A DNA stretch of 64,000 nt, from assembly GCA_019915015.1 (NCBI GenBank), contig JAHBBC010000004.1, positions 1,178,001 to 1,242,000 on the forward strand, in the 5' to 3' direction. The notes beneath the pieces were generated by a model that searched no databases, was not told the DNA's origin, and saw only the letters and a program-made list of their open reading frames with translations. Source of the stretch: Auriscalpium vulgare (taxonomy: Eukaryota; Basidiomycota; Agaricomycetes; Russulales; Auriscalpiaceae). This document shows positions 10,760 through 21,609 of this stretch, piece by piece. Position numbers and translations under genes: made by a program. Each line of letters begins with the position of its first letter. Positions within the stretch are counted from its first letter, which is position 1.

Positions 10760-13700
10760 GATGCACTGTCGCATCATACCACAACGCCCGCGCTCACCTC
10801 ATCATGTGCATCCAGCACTGCAAGATTTGCGCAGTCACTCGCCAGCCGAGCCAGCAGATCGTCGGCATTTTCGCCTTCAGCATCACTCAAGAGGTCGACG
10901 CCTTCAACGGCCGATCAACAGAATAGCTTCACCTTCGACGATATCAGCGCTATGCCATCGCTTCCGGGTGCTCCGCATGATTTTGCAGAGGCGGACATGG
11001 ACGTGAGCGTGGTCGTGCAGGAGGAGGACGATCTGTCGCTGGCAGATGCGCTAAGAGCAGAACGGGTTCGCCAGACTTTGAGGCGAGCAAGAAGGACAGG
11101 AGTTATGACTACTCGGTCAGTCTAAAATCTGAGCCCAAGGTGCGCCATCTTTGCTATATGTGTACCCACCGCTCATGCCCTACAGGCATCACCTTTTGAC
11201 AAGATGCGCAACGTCAATGTCCGCCGGCCCATCCCCCGTATGCGCACCTCGTCGCTCACGCGTACCACCCCGTCCCCCTCTTCGTCCGAGTCGAAATCAA
11301 CGCCACACAAGTAATCGCTCTTTTGGACTCATACGATCGCGATATCGCCCATGGCCGCAGTGTCTGTTCCTCTCCCGCCCTCCAACAACGCGTCTCCTGC
11401 GCAGCTTAATATAGAAGAGGAAGGACCTCAGTCACCGGACGACTTTCAGCGGAACGGCGCCTACTCTGCCAAGCAGGATGAAGATGAAGTCGGCGACGCT
11501 GAAAGTGGGCAGTCTGAACGCGAGCCAACCTTATCATCACAAGAGGCCCCAAGTCCGCGGTCAAATCCTTTGTCTGCTCGGTCGCCATCTGCTCCGCTAA
11601 CAGCCTTATCGTCTCCCGCGGCGTTCTGTTGCATTCACACCTACCCCTGCCTTCCTTCCGCGCCCCCGTGCGCGTTTCCTACCATCAACGCCCGCCGACG
11701 TTATCAACCCAACAGCCCCGTCCGCGCCTCGCAAACCCAACGCCACATCCTCTTCGGACAATGCCCATGGAGACGCCGAATTCAGGAGGCAGCAACGATG
11801 CGCCCATGCTGGTAGAGACCCCAATCAGCGCGCGTAACAGCGAAGAGCCCGAGACCCCTCGCCCTCTGCGCCTCCAGGCCGCCTTTGCCGGCATCACGCA
11901 CGGCCCCCGCCCTCGTGCGCGCGCCGTCGGCCGGCTCTCGCACCCGCTCGCAACCACCTGGCCCGCCGCGTCCGAGTCTGAGTCCGAGGGGTCGCCTCAC
12001 GAGCGCGCTTCCTTCGTCTCGACCGCGTCCTCGCACAATCTGACCGCGCCGGTGCACGCGAGCGAATGCCTTATTTGATCCCGTGATGGGACTCGGCGCA
12101 GGCGGGCATGGCGTGGGCCGCTTCAACGCGGGCAAGCTGAACACGTACCTACACAGCCTCAACCGACGCCTGCAAGAGAGCGAAACGCTTGCAGGGGCGG
12201 CCGGACTGCTGCGCGAAGAGAACTATGGCCTCGCAGAGGAGAACGCAACGTGAGCTAGAGGAACTGCAGGGCGTAGCGAGGGGTGCGGGCAGGCGCGGGA
12301 GCGGCGGGCGTAGGGTCAGCGACATTGGGCTGACGCTGGGCAACGTCGTGGAGGATGCAGGCGGCGAGGGGTGGATGGAAGAGAGGGCCGAGATGGAGGA
12401 GGAGCTGGAAGCGATGAAGGCAGAGCTGGAGAGGTGCATCAGGGAGAAGGAGGACGCTGCGGGTGAGCTGCAGGAGGAGCATGCTGCGCGTTCGCGGGAC
12501 AAGGAGCGCTGGCGAGAGAAGATGGGCGAAGTCGAGCAAGGCGTCGAGGGCATCATCCACGACCTCGAAGCCCAGCTAGCCAAAGCCGAACAGAGGGCCC
12601 AGGACGCAGAACAGACTGACTCGCATTTGAAGGAACTCGAGCGTGCCGTCGAGGAACTCGAGCAGGAGAAGCAGTTCGCCGAAGCCCGGGCGGAGAAGGC
12701 AGAGAAGGTGCTGGAAAGCGGGCGTGAGCTCGGTGGCGACCTGTGCGCGGCGAACGAGAAGCTCGGGAAAACGATGGCGTAGCTGCGCACTGCGCAGGCG
12801 CACGTTGAAGACCTGCCGCACGAGTAGCGCCAGGCGGAGGAGCACATCGCAGATTCGGAGAGGGATGTTCGCGCCGCACGCAACACAGGACTCGACGCAA
12901 TGGAACAGGATCTGATCCTGTGAGGGGAGCAGGTGCTCGGGCAGGCCGAGGAAAAGCTTGAAGGTGCAAAAACATACATCGCGGAACTAGAGACGGATGC
13001 CCACGCTGCAGGCGAGCACATTGACGCGCTGGAGGGCGATTTGGAGCTGTTGCGCGAGCAGCTGGCCACCGCTGCGACGGAAGAAGAGCAAACTGATCAA
13101 GACTTCGAACATATCCAAGCCGAGGCCAACCGCAACGCTAAGCTAGCGCACCAACTGGAGGAGGCTATTGATGCTGCGGAGCAGATGATTCGAGCCGACG
13201 AGGCTACGATCTCAGAGCTGCGGCGCACTATTGCATCCCTGGAGCGCGAACGCGAGCGGTCCCGCACCGAGCCATCACGAAGCCACAATCCTGACGATGC
13301 TGCGGACGAGTCGGACGCCCAAATTCGCGCGCTCGAAGAGGAGCTCGACGACGCGTACCGCGAGATCGGACGCCTTAATGGCGCGCTGGCGCAGTCTCCT
13401 GCCCGCAAGGCGATGGACCGTGCGCGCGAGGCAAAGCTTGAGATCCTGGAGGAGGAGAAAGAGGAGCTGGTGGTGCGTTTGCAGAGCATGCGTGCGCTAG
13501 TTGGCGTGAACACGCCAGGGAAGAACGGCGATACAAACGGCGTGTCCCCGTTGCATCGCCATGATGACGACGCGCAGCAAATCAACAAACTGCGCGACGA
13601 GCACGCCGCCTCGCAGACGTCGCACAACACCCGCGACATGCGCTCGACCTGCAGATGCTCGAGATTGAAGACCTAAAGCGCGCACTCTCCGAGCGCACCC

Positions 13701-14240
13701 ACGCGCTGCAAGTAACAGCGACCGCGGACAAGGGAGAAGGAGCGCCTCGCAGCGGACCTCGCTCGCGTGTAGCGCAACGCGGAGGCGCTCGGGCGCCACC
13801 TGAAGGCGGAGCGGCGCCGCCGCGAGGAGGGCGAGGCGGAGCGCCAGCGCGAGCTGCAGAAGGTCGGGCGCGCGCGGAAGGAGGCGGAGGAGGCGCGCAG
13901 GCAGCTGGAGAAGGCGGAGCGCGCGCGAAAACAGGCGAGCGCGGAGGCGCGGGTGCTGAGGGAGCGCGTGGATGTGCTGGAAGATCAGCGCATGACCGCG
14001 CGGACAAAGTGAGTGGGCTTAGTCCGGTGGAGACAAGCAGTCGTCTGACAGGAATGGTACTCGTAGGATGACAGCCAACTCGTCGCGCCTCGTCGAGTGT
14101 TGCATCAGCTCGCGTTCGTCGACGAGTGTGGCCGCCGAATGCGCACCGCGGAGCGCCGCCTCGAGAAGCCGCCCGAGGAGAACGCAAAGGCGACGAATCT
14201 GGTGCGCTGCTACAGCCTCCAGTCCAGCCATCAACTTTCA
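10760..14240 (+). pseudogene. decayed long coiled-coil protein (cytoskeletal/centrosomin-like style)
   Basis: The N-terminal part is Ser/Pro-rich (SFTFDDISAMPSLPGAPHDF). An intact intron (GTGCGCC...CTACAG, about 11,141-11,186) leads to SPFDKMRNVNVRRPIPRMRT. After frameshifts near 11.34 and 11.64 kb comes FNAGKLNTYLHSLNRRLQES at about 12.13 kb, then about 600 residues of heptad-rich coiled coil (12,189-14,000). A further intron starts at 14,010. Stops interrupt the coiled coil at 12,780 (TAG), 12,825 (TAG), 12,921 (TGA) and 13,770 (TAG). Frame slips occur near 13,640 and 13,735. The layout (disordered N-terminus, short conserved 'LNRRLQE' motif, long coiled coil) recalls fungal Mto1/ApsB-type microtubule organisers, but the assignment is weak. 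It is not translatable as a whole. Confidence 0.6.
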
Positions 14241-14800
14241 CAGACCGTCAACACACAATGATGCGCGGACACTTGCCTGGTCTCCACCCGTCGGTGCGTC
14301 GCCCTTTCCCGCCGGGCGCGCACGTTGCGCCGTTTCTGGTCAACACACCCGTCGGCCCGCAGCCGTTTGCGCCCGAGTAGTAATGTCGTCTTCATGCGAA
14401 TTGCTTCCTAGCACTGACAGAGCCGACAGGGGTGTACTCGAACGTCGTCATGAGTAAGTGCGGCCAGAAATGTCCCAGCCTCTTGAGGCACAGCGCTCGC
14501 ACCCACCCTTTTTACGCGCCTCGCCGCGATCTCGCTCTCGAACGGGAGAAAGACAAAGCCAACAATTCAGGCAAGCTGCGGGATCCCGAGCAGGAGCGCG
14601 TGCCTTCAATCAAGGAGGGGATAAAGCTGCAGCGCCAGCGCCGAAATATCGTTGACGATCCTACTCATCAGCCCCTTCGGCTGCATCGCCATCTTCGAGG
14701 ACTTCTTCTGCAACGGCGTGCGATACTGTCTAGACGCTGCGTTGGTGAGCTCGTTGGCCTGTCTGTCGTGATGGGATGTTGACGCTTGCTACGTCCACAG
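14241..14800. other. no assignable gene
   Basis: A short Pro-rich frame at 14,258-14,380 (HLPGLHPSVRRPFPPGAHVA) and a charged frame at 14,520-14,680 are present. Neither has recognisable motifs or proper exon ends. Confidence 0.35.
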
Positions 14801-14844
14801 GCCGAGGTAATTTCGAAAGCGCGAGAGGTCGGACTTGAGGCGTA

Positions 14845-15700
14845 GTATATACGCGTCCTGCCGGTATTCTCGTTTGAGAAAAAAATCTCTTCCCTCGCCG
14901 TCCCCCGCGTGCGGACCGCAGCGCTCAATGTCGATCGGTGCGCGAGACGTAGACGCGCTCGCTTAATGTTGGTGTGCGACAACGACGCGCTCGAGTCAGT
15001 GCGGAGGAAACCTGGGCTCGCGCCGGCGCCGGGGACGTACGCGGGCCTCCCTTCTGCAGCGGGCAGGCTCAGATCGAGCGCCGCGTCCTTTATGGCCGCG
15101 CTGCGCCGCCCACGCGGTTGCGGGAGGAGGATCGGACCAGGTTCGTGCTGAATCTGGTGCAATGGCCGCCTGTCACTAAGGCCGGAGCGAGAACTGTGTA
15201 CAGGCACGGTGAATCCGCCGGCGTTGGGGCATCACGAGAACGAACGACAGGCCCGCAATCCGAGCGCAAGTAGCCTCCGCAGCAGAAGTGAGGTTTTTCG
15301 GCGTATCGAACTGGAGGGAGAGCGCGCGGGCATCGTAGAGCCGTGCGCGCGGTGAGTACAATCCTTCTTTGCGACGGGTTTAAAACTTACGGCGGATGCT
15401 CAGCAGCCATCTACTGTGGCAACGGCGTCATATGCCACGGACCGATGCGTGCAATGAGCGGTGAAGGCGTGATGCTGGACAACAACAAGACGTACTCATC
15501 CCACGTAACACAGTACGACGCGCAAGCATAGCGACGGCGAGTGCGAGCGACGAAGACCACGCAGTCCTTTGCGCGAGGACGGTAGAGGTGGATGGACTGT
15601 ATCATGGACGGCTTCAAAAATTGGTCTGGCGCGTGATGGCTAGTACGTTCTTCTAGTTGGCCGTCACATGGATTAAGCTGACCATTAGTACAGGCGTAGT
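14845..15700. repeat. dispersed segments matching 9.4-9.7 kb
   Basis: Blocks at about 14,845-14,925 and 15,600-15,700 correspond to 9,590-9,665 and 9,490-9,560 in swapped order. The sequence between them (14,930-15,590) has only short, unrecognised frames, and a C-rich CCCG run follows at about 15,825-15,870. Confidence 0.55.
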
Positions 15701-15900
15701 GCTTAGGTACGGCGTTAGAAGGCGGCGCACCTGTATTTACAAGGTGAAAATACAACGGACAAGATTGTGGACACTGCATACAAGGTTACAAGACAAAATG
15801 ACATTGGCGCAATTTCCCCCCATCTCTCGCCCGCCCGCCCGCCAGCCCGCGCCCGCCCGCTCCAATTTCCCCGGATCTCTTGACCGCCCGCCTTGCGCGC

Positions 15901-16345
15901 TCATTCCCCATGTGGCGGCCGGTCGTACGAGAAATTGTCGCGCTCTTTTTTCGAATACTGCGACAGGACTGACTTGGGTGCCGACGTGGTGTCGATGGAC
16001 GCTGGCGTTTCTCTACCTGCATTGTCTCCCTCCCCGGTGGAACCTCGTCTCAAAGCCACAAGCACGCGACGATATACGTTCGCAACGCGGTTTCGTGAAC
16101 CTGCCCGGTCGGCGGCTGTAGCCGGTTGGTTCGAAGAACAGCGCGTGAGCAGTGGGGCGAGCACGATCGCGACAGCGCCACGTACCAGCATCTGTGCGTC
16201 TGAAAAATCTAATCAGCCTCTCTCCAATACTGCGATGGTGGGGGCTGGTAGATGCAGGAGGGTTGTTTTGGGGAGCGGTGTGGTGTTCTCGAGGGGAACC
16301 TCCTCTGCTGCCTCCAGAAGGAGGTGGCGTATCAGGCTGCTTCAT
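15901..16345 (-). CDS. small basic protein X2, unknown function (paralogue of X1)
   Basis: Start ATG at 16,345 (MKQPDTPPPSGGS), exon 1 16,345-16,186, intron 16,185-16,116 (GTACGT...CTACAG), exon 2 16,115-15,901; 124 residues. It shares with X1 the N-terminal QP..T..SGGS block, a central IGERLIRFFRRTD, VANVYRRVLVAL after the intron, and a C-terminal SQYSKKERDNFSYD. Intron phase (1) is identical and the intron is 13 nt longer. The C-terminal 'SKKER(N/D)NFSY' block is the best conserved part and is presumably functional. The upstream region to about 16,640 is also homologous to that of X1. No family was recognised. Confidence 0.6.
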
Positions 16346-16649
16346 TGTGTACCCAACCCAAGGATAAGAAGTCGGCGAGAAGAAAGAGGAGGGGCAGAGG
16401 TTAAGAGTGAGGGTGCTGGAACACGCAGAGGTCGGGAGTCAAGACGCACGAGACGCCAAATCGAGCCACATACGTGCCCTCATCTTCAATCTCACTTTTC
16501 CCGCCCTCGTCTGTCTCGCCACCCGCCCCCGACGTCCCTGCCCGCCCCTGCTACACACCAGAGGCACACTGTCAACCCACACTCTGTATGCCGTGCCTCC
16601 CCATCCACTGCCAACACTCCCCATCCACTTCATCACTACTGCGGTCGAC

Positions 16650-17057
16650 TACTCTATCAATCACTTCAGCCTGCTCCACCCTAAGGTACTTGCGCGAGGC
16701 GACCTCTGTGGACGGTCAGACATCGTATCGACGGGCGCGGACTGCGTGAGCGAAGGATGTGAATCTGGCGAGGGTAGCGATGTCGGGGGAGGAGAGGAAA
16801 GTGCGGATCCGCCAGGAGGACCGCTGTTGAACGGCAGTAAGCACGCGCACGTCTTTGTATTCCTCCATGTCGACCTCTAATTTCGGCCTTAGAATACACT
16901 TCAATATCCTCCCGCCAAGTCGAGTGAGACCGCTAGAGCGCTGATGGGCAGCACCGCGCACGTTGAGGTGGCGCCACCAAGGTGAGCGTACACTGTAACG
17001 CCGGTCTTCCCGTTTCCCCCACCGTGTGGCGGCGCCTTTATTCAGCAGCAATACATC
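16650..17057. other. no assignable gene
   Basis: Frames are open on both strands because of GC content, including a 111-codon frame on the - strand (16,716-17,051), but nothing was recognised. The downstream end abuts a 13-bp tandem repeat. Confidence 0.35.
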
Positions 17058-17096
17058 GCATTCTACAATTGCATTCTACAATTGCATTCTACAATT
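17058..17096. repeat. perfect 13-bp tandem repeat, three copies
   Basis: GCATTCTACAATT is repeated three times without a mismatch (17,058-17,070, 17,071-17,083, 17,084-17,096), followed by GCAT. Confidence 0.95.
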
Positions 17097-17104
17097 GCAT
17101 ACCA

Positions 17105-17335
17105 GAATCTATCCCCGCAAGCCTCGTTCGAGAATTTCGCCGGCGTCAGGTATGAGCTCGTTGGACAGGTCTGCATCCGGGGAAAGACGTGCGTAGCTTC
17201 CCGCCTCCATTCTCCCTTTCGACCTGATCAACATTTAGCGGCTTCTTTCGCCGCAACGAATTCATCATCCTGCAGGCGACCACGCCTATCGTTAACCTGC
17301 CATGGGTCAGATCTTTGACTGCTCAAGTTAGTTCA
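17105..17335 (+). pseudogene. possible arrestin-like protein fragment
   Basis: An exon reading SFENFAGVRYELVGQVCIRG ends at a GTGCGTAGC donor. The intron closes with ACATTTAG, and the next exon reads FFRRNEFIILQATTPIVNLP. An N-terminal beta-sheet pattern 'G.RYEL.G...' followed by a basic turn and a hydrophobic strand is what basidiomycete arrestin-related trafficking adaptors look like. The flanking parts and the C-terminal arrestin domain are absent. To about 17,940 only short shifted frames follow. The assignment is tentative. Confidence 0.3.
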
Positions 17336-17939
17336 TATTGTCCTGCGGCCGTTCTGCCGCGTCTGCAGCTGCGTCTACTGTCCGATCGCTCGCGTTCTCC
17401 TTCGCGCTTTCACCTGATCCCGCGAAGACACCGACGCCGCGCGGATCCCGATGAGGTATGTGACCACGTCGAGTCCGTCGACGCACTTTATCCACCATAC
17501 TCAAGGACGGGCTGCCGGCACTCAGCGCATCCCGCGAGCAACGCTCCATCAACGCACTTCACGGTTCAAGGCTTCAAGTACTGTAAGCAAGCCTGTCGAC
17601 TTCGTGCAAGGTGAGCGCGTCGAGCAGTGACCACGAGATGACGGACTACTAATACCTTTGCAGGCTATCCTGGGATTCCACCGGGTGCGTCTGACCAGGC
17701 GTCAAGGCCAAGTACACCAGGATCGAGCTACGCAAGAACGAAACACTTCCAGGCGGACAACAAAACGCATTATACGATTATGTTGACCAAATTCATATGA
17801 ACTTGTGGCAGCTGCTCGACGGCGCGCCGTGCCTCCCACCGGGAGATTCATGCATATGAGGTACCGCGCCGCAAATTAGCTGCCGGCGTCATGATTCCCG
17901 GATCCTTGCAGCCTCCTCGACCTCATAGATCCTATAGCT

Positions 17940-18490
17940 TTGTACCCTAAAATGCTGAAGGCATCATCAAGTATGCCTATACTTTTGAGCCATTAAATTT
18001 TGGGTTGGCGTTTTTGAGCCGCAAAAAATCTACAACCATGATGGAAAAAAGAGCTCATTGTTGCACAAGGATTTGTGATCCAAAAAGTATGAAGTAATTT
18101 AGGGCTAGCCGGACTACTAAAGCTATCACAAAATTGCACGATTTCACTCGCCAAACCTGGTGCAAACATCACAGGGTATTTGAAAAATCGTTCGGCTGCA
18201 ACAATGATGAGGAAATGCTCTGTTTGAGTAGAATTATATTACACTTGTGGGGATCTAAAAATTGGTTGCGCACATGATTTTTGTACGCAGGTAGAAGCAC
18301 AAAAAACGTGTGCAAAAATAGCATTTTTGAAATAGAACATGATGCAGCTATTGTGACGAACATTGTTGATATTCGTACATTTGTTGCGGTGCAAATACGA
18401 TGCAAAACTCATTATATGTTGTTACCATTTTCGTGCGACAAAAATGGTTCGATTCCTGCTGTCTTTTCGGAGCATTATGACACCATTTCC
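17940..18490. other. AT-rich island
   Basis: Composition changes abruptly to AT-rich (runs such as CGCAAAAAATC, TTTTTGAGCC, GAAAAATCG), unlike both neighbours. No open frame of note starts inside it. It may be remnant element or intergenic DNA inserted here. Confidence 0.6.
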
Positions 18491-19038
18491 CCCCAAAAAA
18501 ATGCTGCCATGCACCCAGTGCGTTGAGTACGAGGAACACGTGAGCCTCGGCCGCGTCGTGCGCCTCCAGGAGCCGTCTGCTGTGCACCCCACCTTCCGCC
18601 CCGAGTTCCCCGAGTGGTTCGTGTGGAGGCCCGACAACCAGGGGAAGGGCACAGATAGGGTTGATGGGGTATACATCCTTGGCGTGCCGCTGGTGGAGGG
18701 GCTGCGGAAGATGCGCGCCGTGGAGCGCGCGTCTCACAAAGTACGCACGTATGGTTCCCGCTTGGAGTTCTGCGTTGCGGTGAGTCTGTCTTCATGCTGC
18801 AGGCTGAGATCGCTGACTGACTGCGGTGTCAACTGTCCAGGTGAAACAATATCCGAAGGTAACGCGCACCGTCGACGTCCCCAACCGTCAAGAATTCGGG
18901 GTTCAGGAACTTTTGGAGTGTTCCGCCGCCGCTGTCGAAAAATTCCGTGTACGAGCCTCGTTCCGAGGCGATATCATCATATTGGGAGCGGTGAACGTTG
19001 CGCTAGACCAGTGGTACCCAATATTCAGTGTTGTGTAG
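18489..19038 (+). CDS. possible two-exon gene of unknown function
   Basis: Exon 1 starts near the ATGs at 18,477/18,501 and reads CTQCVEYEEHVSLGRVVRLQ, then FPEWFVWRPDNQGKGTDRVD, ending with LEFCVA. An intron 18,780-18,840 (GTGAGT...GTCCAG) is in phase. Exon 2 reads VKQYPKV, then NRQEFGVQELLECSAAAVEK, to a TAG at 19,038. The frame is intact over about 160 residues. Alternatively the unspliced frame stays open to 19,361. I do not recognise the family. No signal peptide is apparent. An internal fragment of a larger gene is also possible. Confidence 0.35.
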
Positions 19039-19394
19039 AAGAGTTGAATGGGTGTTGTAACGCCCGACTTCCCCTGATTGCTGAGCGCCGGTCGGTAGCA
19101 TCTGGGGGAAATCAGATGTACTGTATTAAACCTCGTAATGTACCATACAGCTCGATAGTGACGAAGGTCGACTACATAGAGCGTCACCATCTTTTGTGCC
19201 ACCATGGGAAGACTTCGGGCCGGTGCCGAGGTGAAGGCTCATCCTATGCGCTATGGGATCGTGTCGTAAGTGGCTCCGGAGTCAAGTCTGAGTATCGGAA
19301 TACGGTCCTCCCGCCCATGCCGGGAGGATGGTCTTCGGGCGCGGAGGAAATTGAGCGGTGATGATCGCAGGATGTTTGACGAGTTACGATGATA

Positions 19395-20260
19395 AGGGGG
19401 CGTGAGAGCTCACTGCGATAGTCCGCTGCTGGGAGCAATGACTTCCTGATGAGCTTTCGCGCAGAAGACAGCAGAGCATGTTGGTGAGACGCAGGTTAAC
19501 AAATTGAATGCCTTTCATAGAAAACAGATCAGCATTTCGGCTTCGCTTGACCAGTGGCTCCTTTCGCGTGGGGCGGTATTTTGGTAGAGAAGCTCATCGT
19601 GAACCATTTCAGCGACGAGACTCGACCGTCGGGTTGATAACAGTCTGTGGGCTGCGCGCAAGGAGAATGCATGTTGTATTCGTTGTTTGCGCAAACCAGA
19701 TGGCGGCTGCTGACGGCGAGCATTTGATGTAGCTGCTTTGAATCAATAATGAGCAAACTAAGCTCGCACGGGCGACGCACCATGCGGAATTTGCAGCTAT
19801 CCAGGATGATGCAGAGGCTTAGCGAAATGAGCGTGAGCCCGATACGCGTCTATTGCGCCGGTGCTTTGATGACGCCGTCAACTGAAGAGCTAAACGTCGA
19901 GGTATAAAACAAGCACTCACAATGAGAGCCACCACAACCAAAATGCAGCTCTCGCCATTCTCTACTCTTGTCGCGCTCGCATTTACCCTGTGGCTCCAGA
20001 TGCCGCGCGTTCAATCGCTGCCAACGCCCGATGACAAAGCACCCACAGGTAGGCCGTTTGACAACGCACAAGAGCCGCTGCTGATGATGTCTGTGTAGAG
20101 CTTCATGGACGTGTCAAGTGGCTGAAGCGCTCTGCGTAACATGGCAGCTGGGCGGATAAGCGTAGGTAGCGCACTTCATCTGCTTCTTGTGGCTCCTGCT
20201 CGCAGAGCTGACGGTGAATCCTCCAGACTCAGTCGGAAGTTTACACATGCCACAAACCGG
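19395..20260. repeat. segmental duplication, copy 1 (partner 42.87-43.74 kb)
   Basis: The segment shares alignable blocks in the same order with 42,866-43,740: CGTGAGAGCTCACTGCG, a CTTCCTGATGA(G)CTTTTCGCGC-type block, a GTGGGGCG block, the secreted-peptide gene with its TATA box, and CCGCAGAGCT downstream. Identity is patchy, so the duplication is old. Confidence 0.65.
19943..20139 (+). CDS. tiny secreted-peptide gene S1, decaying copy
   Basis: A TATAAAA box at 19,903 precedes two ATGs; the one at 19,943 aligns with the start of the 43.4 kb copy. Exon 1 19,943-20,048 encodes a signal peptide with a hydrophobic core (STLVALAFTLWLQM) and cleavage probably after VQS. Intron 20,049-20,098 is canonical (GTAGGC...GTGTAG). 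Exon 2 20,099-20,139 encodes ELHGRVKWLKRSA and a TAA; 48 residues. Relative to S2, the WLKRS motif is followed at once by a stop, which looks like a one-base loss, so this copy is shortened. Lys-Arg in WLKRS is a possible Kex2 site. The family is unknown to me. Confidence 0.45.
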
Positions 20261-20299
20261 ACCCGACGTCCTAGATCGACCGGGCTCGTATCGTTATCC

Positions 20300-21590
20300 T
20301 GTAATATTTATTATTTAGCTTCACACGCCCTGAGCGCGAATTTCACGCGTGAGACCATCACATGAGCTACGACAGGTGCGCGGCAATTGGCACCGACGGC
20401 CACCACCGAGTCGATAAGGACTCAACCTGGTTTTAAACTCGCCGATGGTAACCTTTATCGTGTGTCAGTGCGCGCTCCGCCAGCAGGGGGAAGCACTCAC
20501 AGCGTTGGTTTGGCCAGATACCGCGCTCAGCAGAAGCTGATATCCAGGCTCCAGCTCGCCAGAGAGCGAAGAGGGTGTAGAGTGGCGACTCGAAACGCAA
20601 TTTCAAACCACGTCGTTGACCAATCAAGCTTGACGGAAGACGCGTTCGTCCTTACCATCCATATTCTCTGTACAAGCGATGATCAGCCCTCCACGCGCAC
20701 AGAAATCACCAACAGCACGGAGACCTACTCTTCACATCCACATCTAATTCCCGCCCTCATACGCTCCGAGATTCCGTCGCCGAGAAACACATCCCCCAAG
20801 TTGCCGAGGCTGACGGCCCAGAGGCCGCAGCTCACGGACGTGCTGGGATAAGGCGATCAGATGAGGCTCACGCGGAGAGATGGAAGGAAGGGCGTACCGG
20901 CGGAGGCGCATATACGGCAGGAGCTTGCGCCGCGCCGAAGGCATTTGGGCATAGCGGCAGGGCGAACGAGACAAATAGAAAATAGCGGATACATGCACGA
21001 CTGCGATGTACATAGCCGGCGGTGGGCGGGCATGGCGCTTCGCGGCGCAACCGCGTGAGACGGGAGGCGGTTGGGGTAGGGCACAAGACTGACCAGTTGG
21101 CCGGATATCATGGCTGGTGTGATTTCAGAGAGATGTTTGCACGATGGACAGCGCATAAGGAGCAAGGCTGAAGAAAGTGTGCGCCGTGTCAGAGTTGTGT
21201 CAGAGTCCGAAACAGCGGTCGCACACACCTCCGTCCATTTTCTCGTTCTACCTATCTCGTTACTGTTACAGATGGTCTCTCATAATAATGTGATTCACTT
21301 GTCAGATCTCTTGTTGAGTTGTGGTGGAAATCCGAAAGAAGTGGTTGAGATAATGGCAGACGATTAGATGAACGCGCGGTGATGGTCACGGTCACGATCT
21401 CAGGAGGACCCGTTACATTGTGTGACATAGCGTCGGCATCTACCGAGCTGCGCGGCGGCTCACATCTCTGAGTGAAGTTCGCAAACCACACGCATCTACT
21501 ATTTGTCCGGCCAAAATTCAGCACTAATGTGTTCGTCAAGCACTTTCTTCGGCGGCCTGCGCGCGAGCAACTACACTTTGATTGCTACCG
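20300..21590. other. no assignable gene
   Basis: Short frames on both strands. A - strand frame at about 21,030-20,860 has a signal-like hydrophobic run (FLFVSFALPLCPNAFG) but no continuation I can support. Confidence 0.35.
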
Positions 21591-21609
21591 GAGACTCAGA
21601 ACTCGAATC

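Noticed and set aside
18363..19361. 332-codon uninterrupted + strand frame
   Set aside because: It begins in AT-rich non-coding sequence and reads through a good intron; a two-exon model ending at 19,038 is more sensible, so the long frame is probably partly accidental.
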